A stretch of DNA of 64,000 nt from Ulva prolifera. Its lineage: Eukaryota; Chlorophyta; Ulvophyceae; Ulvales; Ulvaceae. The notes below the pieces were generated by a model. That model saw nothing but the letters and a program-made list of their open reading frames with translations, was not told where the DNA came from and made no database searches. The stretch lies in contig CM041197.1 of NCBI GenBank assembly GCA_023078555.1, forward strand, positions 11,009,257 through 11,073,256. Reading direction: 5' to 3'. The translations under genes were made by a program, and so were the position numbers. Below are positions 57,632 to 64,000 of the stretch, piece by piece (positions within the stretch are counted from its first letter, which is position 1; every line of letters starts with the position of its first letter).

Positions 57632-57938
57632 ATGCACGCCATGCCGCAGATGGCTGCAAAGCCAAGGTGCTCTGCTGCACACGTGGCTGCGGTGGCTTTC
57701 GCGGTGCTCCTCACAGCCGCCCCGGCCTGCGCCGATGTCCCATCCATCAGCTTGATCTCCGGCGGCGGCCGGGCGCCGGGGCGGCCGGCGCGCCCCTCGC
57801 GCCCTTCACGCCCTGGGCGCCCCAATCCGGCCCCGGCGCCTGGTGGGAGCGATGCCATTGTGCCAGACCCTGCTACACCCGACATTGAGCCGCCCGCAGG
57901 CGCAACGCCTGAGGCGCCGCCGACAGACGTGCCAGGAG
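57632..57938 (+). CDS. Gene 3 exon 1: signal peptide and shortened Pro/Arg linker
   Basis: Same start as gene 1; one RPA block is missing (GRPARPSRPSRPGRP). Confidence 0.75.
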
Positions 57939-60900
57939 GTGTGAGGCTGCAACCTAGGCTCTCCAGGGTTAGCACATGCATGGTGAGCCATGTAAAGTAA
58001 AGTAAATCTAAATTTACTGAGCCGTATCCTATTGGACATTGACAACTCCGAGATTACGGGACCACATATGCCGATGTAGCAACGTGCCTGCTACAGCCAG
58101 CAGCGGAGATCAGGTCGTGTCTCGCGAGAGACTGTCGGGAGTGCCCTAATCACCACCATGTAGCTGATGTACTGGCGACCGGGGACACCTCAAGGACTGC
58201 CTTAATCACCACCGAATGCGTAGCCGAGAGCCAGTGTTAAATCAGGTGCAGGCCGAGCCGGTGCAGAGCCGTTTGAGTGTTCCTGGGTGCACGGCGGGCT
58301 AGGACGCAGTAGCCTGGGCAGTGAAGCTTCAGTCCCGAAACGCCTAAAGAAGGCCACAGATTGCTCATGCATGTGCCCCTGTGCAGTGTGGTGGGGCGTG
58401 TCTGCCATTCACAGCAGGCTGATCTGCCATCAATGCATGTGAGTCCAGGATCCTCTGCCTCTTCCAGGATGTTTTGACGGAGCTCACCGCCGGCATGCAT
58501 GTACAGAAGAGGGGGACCTGAGGCTGGTGGGGAGGGTCAACATCAACGGCTTTGCCACGGGAGCGGTCCAGGTCTTCCGAAATGGTGCCTACGGCGCAGT
58601 CTGCATTGAAGGTTTTGACGCAGCGGCCGCACATGTCGCGTGCCGGCAGCTGGGCTTCGTCGGCGGCACCAACATCCCGCTGGCCATCAGGGGTAACTTT
58701 ATCGGTGGCAGTGGGCAGCGGCGCTCTCGTATCGAGGTCGGCGCCTCCTCTATGTAAGAAGTATGAACTGTCTCACGTCACAGGCAGCGCTATGCCACAG
58801 GCTGCTTTGCAGCGTCGCAGTGGTGGCTGGTGGCACGTGTTATGTTGTATATCTGAGTGCCGTAGACAGTGCCGTTGGCCTGGCTGTGTTAATTCATGCA
58901 AGTGTGGAAATCATGCATGTGTGCTTGAGCTGGTATTGTGTGATTTTTAGTGTGTATGTCAAACAGTATGTCAAACTGCAGCCTGGGGGAATTGGTCGAA
59001 GCCCGCCGCTGTAGCTGGCTTAAAAGTTTTGCGTCAGGACAGCCACTTGGAATTTGTTTTGTTCGCAAGCTATATATGTGGCATGTTTCCGAAATTTCCA
59101 GAATATTTGGCTGCTGCGCCTTTCACCAGCAAGGCTGCGGTGCACGACAGCAATGACTGCAAATCATGGTGCCTCCATTGAGACAGTATAGCTGCATGCA
59201 GTCCTTCCTGGCTCCCATGGTGCTGGAGAACCTGGCGTGCACGGGCACTGAGGAGCGCCTCGTGGACTGTCCCGGGTCCCGAGACCCTCTCGACTATGGC
59301 TTTGACCCCGACTATGTCTATACATACTACGGCCCCACCAATGGCTGCGACCCCCTCGCTCCAACGTACGCCTTTGTGGCCTGTGGCACTGAGACTGGTC
59401 CAGGTGCGGCACCCTGCTGCTCGAGGTCAAGATGTGCGCACATGCATTACGCAGCGGCTCCATGCGGGATGTGGCCCAACTGGAGCTGCTCTCTGTCCTA
59501 GTGGGTGGGTGCATGGACTCTCTGTCGAGGTTTGAACTCACAATGATATCATATCGCAGGGCTTCGGCTCTGTTACATGTGGCTTCAGGTGACCTGAAGA
59601 TGCGCAGCACACACTGCCAATCTGCCACTGTCTTAAGCTCAATTGCCACTGTGTATGTATGCAAGCTGTATATGTACTGTCCGCCACGTTCGATTGCCTG
59701 GCGCAGAATAGCTCCGCACACAAGCACATCTTCCGCCGAGTCGTGTCTGAACGTGAAGGGCTATCACCCCTGCAGCCACAACCATGCATGCGTAAGGGCC
59801 ATGCGTGGCGCGATGTCATATTGCACCTTGAGATCCGCATGCCAGAGCAGATCTCTCACGTTGAACTTCGGTGTACACACAAACAAAAATGCAACACCAT
59901 GTGCGCCTAGCTGAACATACTATAGTATACTAGTATAGTATACTAGTATTCAGACAGGGGGTCATGCACTCCCGCAGAAGGGTGGGACCAGTAAGGGCAC
60001 GCAAAGTCGATCGCGAATTTGACGGAATGGGCAAGCTTTTGACTATAGCGTATGTCTATTGAGCAAGTTATGATGTCTACCTCGTTCGATTGCGGAAATC
60101 AGCCCGTGTCCGCTGAAAAGGCTTCTTGGTTTGGGGAGAATCGTCTGTTGGCTGGCGCGGCTCCCCAATCCTCCCCAATCGTTTGGCCGCTTGCCCAATC
60201 CTTCCCAACGTTGGGTACCCACCTCTGTGTAGGCTATGAATACATTTAGGATCCCTTGGGGGGTCCCGCATATTTCTGTGGCGCCTCTAGGCGCTCCTAG
60301 TGTGCCATTTTGACCTGAAGTCCGACCATCATGCCACTATGTCCCGGAACTCAATGTGCGTTCACCTGTGTGATACCATATCAAGGCATGAAATACGCAG
60401 TTTACTTCAGCATACATTTTGCCGTTGAAGCACATCTCAGCTGTGCCGCACAGCTGTGCGGCATGCATGGTTTGTTGCCTTTCACCACCGCAGCACTCTG
60501 CTCATTCAGGTCGGAGCTCGTTAATTCAGCTACTTGCATTCATAGCTATGAGTTGCAATTCTGCGGACTGTATGATCGCAACATAGCATCACTATCACTG
60601 CCAATGAGCAGCCTGGATGGCAACCATATTTCATATGCGGCTGTGTCAAGCTTACAATGCTGCCGATCGATCGATCGACACTATCTGATATAACGGGAAC
60701 AATCAACCGCGCCATATGCACGTGTTGGGCGCTTGTATTCTCGAAGGTGTCACATCCATTGAGCTGATGCCTCTGTGATCAGGCAGCTGCAGTACATTGT
60801 TGCCCAGAGTGGATGTGCACTGGATTCATGGCTGACCGAAGCAGGTTAGCAGACTACCAAACTAGCTGTCTCTTCGGTATCCTGTGGATATCAATTGGAA

Positions 60901-63900
60901 ATAAACGATGGTGGTTCTGAGCACATGCACAGTTGCAATGTGAAGGCCTCCGTGCAGATGCAGAGCTGAAAACAATTCGCAGATCGTGCAGCTGATGAGT
61001 CAATGCTTACGCCGTTGAATTTCTTGACTGTCTCATCGTTGTATCGTGGGAGGTGGTGAGCAGACTTGGTGAGTCTCTGGCAACATGTGCATTTTCAGTG
61101 TACATGCACTATGTGTGTCCAGTCTTTTGCAAGGGCGCAACATGAAGGTGAAGCATGTTTCAGCTGATAACTCTCCGGCGAAATGGTGGAATGGTTTTAT
61201 GTGTCGCAGTTATGTCGCTTTGTAAAATGATCATCGCATTCCGCTCTCACCAATGCGCAGTACATCAACCCAACCTGCCAACACGCGCTACTAGTAAAAC
61301 TGCCATATGTTAACGCATGAACCTGTCGCATATTAATCTGGCATTACAATTGCTGGTGCATTCGTGCGCAGGCGCTTGGCATCTCACGGGATCACGTTGT
61401 TAAGTGGTGTATGCCATACGTTCCGCATACATTCAACACACTATCGTTCAACAGCTTACGGCCAGATGACCACTATCCGGCGATGGTGAGACAAGTTCAC
61501 GGCAGCCCAACGTCAATACACATGGTGAGGGCACCCACACATAACGAGAATGTTCCAAGCACCAACAGAAGAAACAAAACAGTATCTTGTATGTTATTTT
61601 TTATGCTCTCCGTGCACTGGACATGATGCCGCGCGATTGGGGAACAAATAAGCGTGATTGGGGAGATTCGTGTTTCTCGCTGAAATGGGTCCTCGTGTTG
61701 GGGACGCTCCCGAACGCTGGGGTCGTCCTCCCAGAGTGGCCAAACGACAAAGACAACACTCGAAAGCTTCCCCAATTTGCCAAATATGCTGTCGATTTGG
61801 CGCGCCCTTACTGGTCCCACCCTTCATCGGGAGTGCATGACCCCCTATTCAGACGCAGACACTGTTCGTAGCGACCTACAGTCAGCAACCTACAGTCACC
61901 TGTAGCAACGCATCTGCTGCATTTCATATCCCATCCAATCTGGTGATCTTCGTGACCACGTTGCAAGCTCAGTGAAGGACAATGAAGGGGGTGAGACAAC
62001 TCTCATATGTGATGCATGCCTGCGATGCCATCTCGTCGCACGCATGGAGCGTGCCCGCAAGGTTCCACCAGAAGAAACTGCAGGGATCGCCGTTGCGGTA
62101 TAGTCCAGGTACATTCATAGCATGCTTCTAACATCTTGCAGGTGCGGGCGACCTGCGGCTGACCCGAGGCCTGACCTCCGAGGACGGTACCTCGCAGTTT
62201 GGGCGGCTTGAGGTCTTCAACGAAGGCGGCTGGGGCACCGTCTGCGACCGCCGCACCGGCAGAAACTTTGACAGGAACCGGGGTCTCGCAGAGTTCTCTG
62301 ACAAGTCGGTGGAAGTCGCTTGCCAGCAGCTGGGCTTCGCTCAGGGCTCCAAGACCCAGCTGTCCGTGCGCCCCTGAGCCACTTTCCTGTTGACCATACC
62401 TGATTGACAACCAGCATGTCCACTGTCTGCTAGCTGAGCCGGGGTGCATGCCCAGGCGCCCTGTCCGCGTACTCATGGTACCCGCCATCGTGCTGCATGC
62501 CGTTGGCAGTGTGTGTCGATGGCGGTGGCGGCCATGGCATGCATACACAGAAACATATTCCGAAAGGGCTGTGGCAAGCGCTCGTGTCCGGCCTAGTGCC
62601 ATGAATGAGCAAGTGGCTTTGCAAGTGGATTCCTAGGAACGGCCCGATACCCGGCCTCTGTCCTTTGTAGCTACATATACACAACACTCAGTTGCACATG
62701 CGCCATTAGAGTAGACACTCTGCCGGCGCCTGCCAACCATAGCGGACAATGCACTATGCATTGTGAGTTATATTAAAAGCACAGGATATGCGCATGACTG
62801 AGTTCGTAGTCTCAAGAGAAGTGCATATGCAGCTGGCGGAAATCCTGTCGCATGGCACATCTTGCACCTTAGCTAACTCGCGAATCACACTGTTGTTGCT
62901 GAATTCATTCGCTACTTCTGTCACTAGCCGGCCTGAGAAGAGGATGTAGTGATTCGCCGAGCTTCCGTTGTTATTGACATGCGTAGCTAACTGACTTCAC
63001 CACAGCAGCAATCCATAAGTCGCAGTCTACTTGATGCTGAAATACACGATTCCTGGCTGAACGTGCAAGTTGCACTCCTGCCGGGAATTCAATGTGTCAA
63101 AATTGTTCAACTGCACTCAGCGTTGAATATTTTGCAAGATTGTGCCTGGGTGAGTTTCTTCCTGCGAAACCTTTCTGTCTCATGTTTCGGATGGGCATGC
63201 AGCAGACGACCATATCGCTGGATGACAGGCGCGTGCCGACGTGGCTTGCCGGCGCGACCTGTGACGGCACCGAGGCGGCCCTCACTGACTGCCCAGGCGT
63301 TGCCTTCGGTAACAACACCCAGGCCTGTAGACCTGATAACGTGCTGGTAATTTTTTGCTTCAACAACGTTGACTCTGGTGGTATGTCTCTTTCACTGCCT
63401 GACCATCGTCCGGGCGGTTTTTTGCGTTCTTTCTTGCTGTCTCAAACAAGTGCCGCATGATAGTAGGGCTCATCCAGATGGGGGCAAAATAAGCCCAGGA
63501 ATAATATATACTCAAACCAGACAGCGTCTGGTCCACAGACTAGTGCGCTGAGATCTGTGCTCACATGTTGGCCATGCTGCGATACCTGAGTATTCCTGGC
63601 GATGATGACTCCTTGCCACAGGGGCATGAACTAAGCGTCCTGGACGGTATTCGACACAGACGCTCCTGAGGCTGTGCAGGCAGAGACGGCGAACTGCGCC
63701 TCGTGCAAGGTGGCGCGGGCGCAGGCTACGAGTACGGCCGTCTTGAGATCTTCCTGCGGGGCTTCTGGAGCACCATCTGCGACACAGACGGCTTCACCCC
63801 GGACTCGGCACAAGTGGCCTGCAGCATTCTCGGCTTTGACGGCGGCTCCTCTATCCAGTTCAGGCAGCCATACTCCAACTTGCAGGCTGAGAACCAGGTA

Positions 63901-64000
63901 GGGACTTTAGTATCATTGTCTTGCTGATTGCATTTGCAGTGAAGCTGTAGACAAGGGCAATTCCGAAGGGTTTGCCTTGCCGTAGTGTCCGAGCATACTG
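57632..64000 (+). CDS. Gene 3: 5' part of a third eight-SRCR gene (runs off window)
   Basis: Exons seen: 57632-57938, 58507-58736, 59202-59403, 62142-62365, 63203-63380, 63680-63897, i.e. signal peptide, SRCR 1, SRCR 2 and the first half of SRCR 3; the rest is outside. The phases equal those of genes 1 and 2. Exon 1 is 9 bp shorter, in frame. SRCR 2 carries several amino-acid changes (for example GLAEFSDKSVEVACQQ for GLAAFSDESVDVACQQ, and ATCDGTEAALTDC for AACSGTEASLTDC) with no stop, which supports a real coding paralogue. A hAT-like insertion upstream may have altered its promoter. Confidence 0.65.
58507..59403 (+). CDS. Gene 3 exons 2-3: SRCR 1
   Basis: Exons 58507-58736 and 59202-59403. 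One residue change (VFRNG for VFQNG). Confidence 0.8.
59956..61846. mobile_element. hAT-like non-autonomous element, unit 3 copy
   Basis: Same insertion as 9812-11687 with ATTCAGAC at 59948-59955 and 61847-61854; small indels only. Confidence 0.85.
62142..63380 (+). CDS. Gene 3 exons 4-5: diverged SRCR 2
   Basis: Exons 62142-62365 and 63203-63380; phase-0 inner intron and splice signals kept. The intron between them has large indels relative to units 1 and 2 (for example at about 62555-62635). Confidence 0.83.
63680..63897 (+). CDS. Gene 3 exon 6: SRCR 3, N-terminal half
   Basis: 218 bp, phase 1 to 0, donor CAG|GTAGGG. The second half is expected just past the window end. Confidence 0.85.

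Larger units (their letters stand above)
48926..64000 (+). repeat. Tandem unit 3 (partial, cut by window end)
   Basis: Same order as units 1 and 2. It differs by lack of the 4747-type retrotransposon, presence of a private hAT-like element, a rearranged palindrome, and patches of higher divergence (about 51480-53700 and beyond about 62050). Confidence 0.93.

Overview
This window looks like nuclear DNA from a eukaryote, most likely a green alga of the core chlorophyte / Chlamydomonadales type (an inference). The reasons are GC-rich, C-ending codons in short exons, AT-richer introns ending in TGCAG, a TGTAA signal at a candidate transcript end, a Pro/Arg-rich secreted leader exon, and retroelement remnants like those of green algae. 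I see no bacterial operon structure, rRNA, tRNA or CRISPR array.

The window is a head-to-tail array of one long unit. Unit 1 is 1-25456, unit 2 is 25457-48925 and unit 3 is 48926-64000 (cut by the window end). Units 1 and 2 are almost identical by eye. Unit 3 is diverged in patches and differs in transposon content. The extra length of unit 1 comes mainly from a false duplication: at the single N (16530) two contigs that overlap by about 1.79 kb were joined without merging, so 14736-16529 is repeated at 16531-18321.

Each unit carries one gene for a large secreted protein with scavenger-receptor cysteine-rich (SRCR) domains, but the gene is out of register with the unit. It starts with a signal-peptide and Pro/Arg-rich exon about 7.5 kb into a unit, runs through SRCR 1-5 and the first half of SRCR 6, crosses the unit boundary, and ends with the second half of SRCR 6 plus SRCR 7-8 in the first 2.5 kb of the next unit. 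The window therefore holds the 3' end of gene 0 (601-2984), all of gene 1 (7479-28440), all of gene 2 (32947-51907) and the 5' part of gene 3 (57632 onward). Every domain begins and ends at a phase-1 intron, and every intron inside a domain is phase 0. The joined model is about 1295 residues; its last exon is the least certain part.

The rest is largely mobile DNA. A hAT-like non-autonomous element with 8-bp target duplications sits in the intron after SRCR 1 in all three units. A second hAT-like element is only in unit 3, about 450 bp upstream of gene 3, and units 1 and 2 keep the empty site. A 5'-truncated non-LTR retrotransposon end is in units 1 and 2 only, and unit 3 keeps its empty site. 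A 7.2-7.4 kb block with inverted ends fills the SRCR 6 intron and carries a 70-bp GC-rich repeat and a 172-bp tandem array (about 12 copies in unit 1, 11 in unit 2). A cluster of perfect or near-perfect palindromes lies between consecutive genes. The shared insertions group units 1 and 2 together, with unit 3 as the outgroup.
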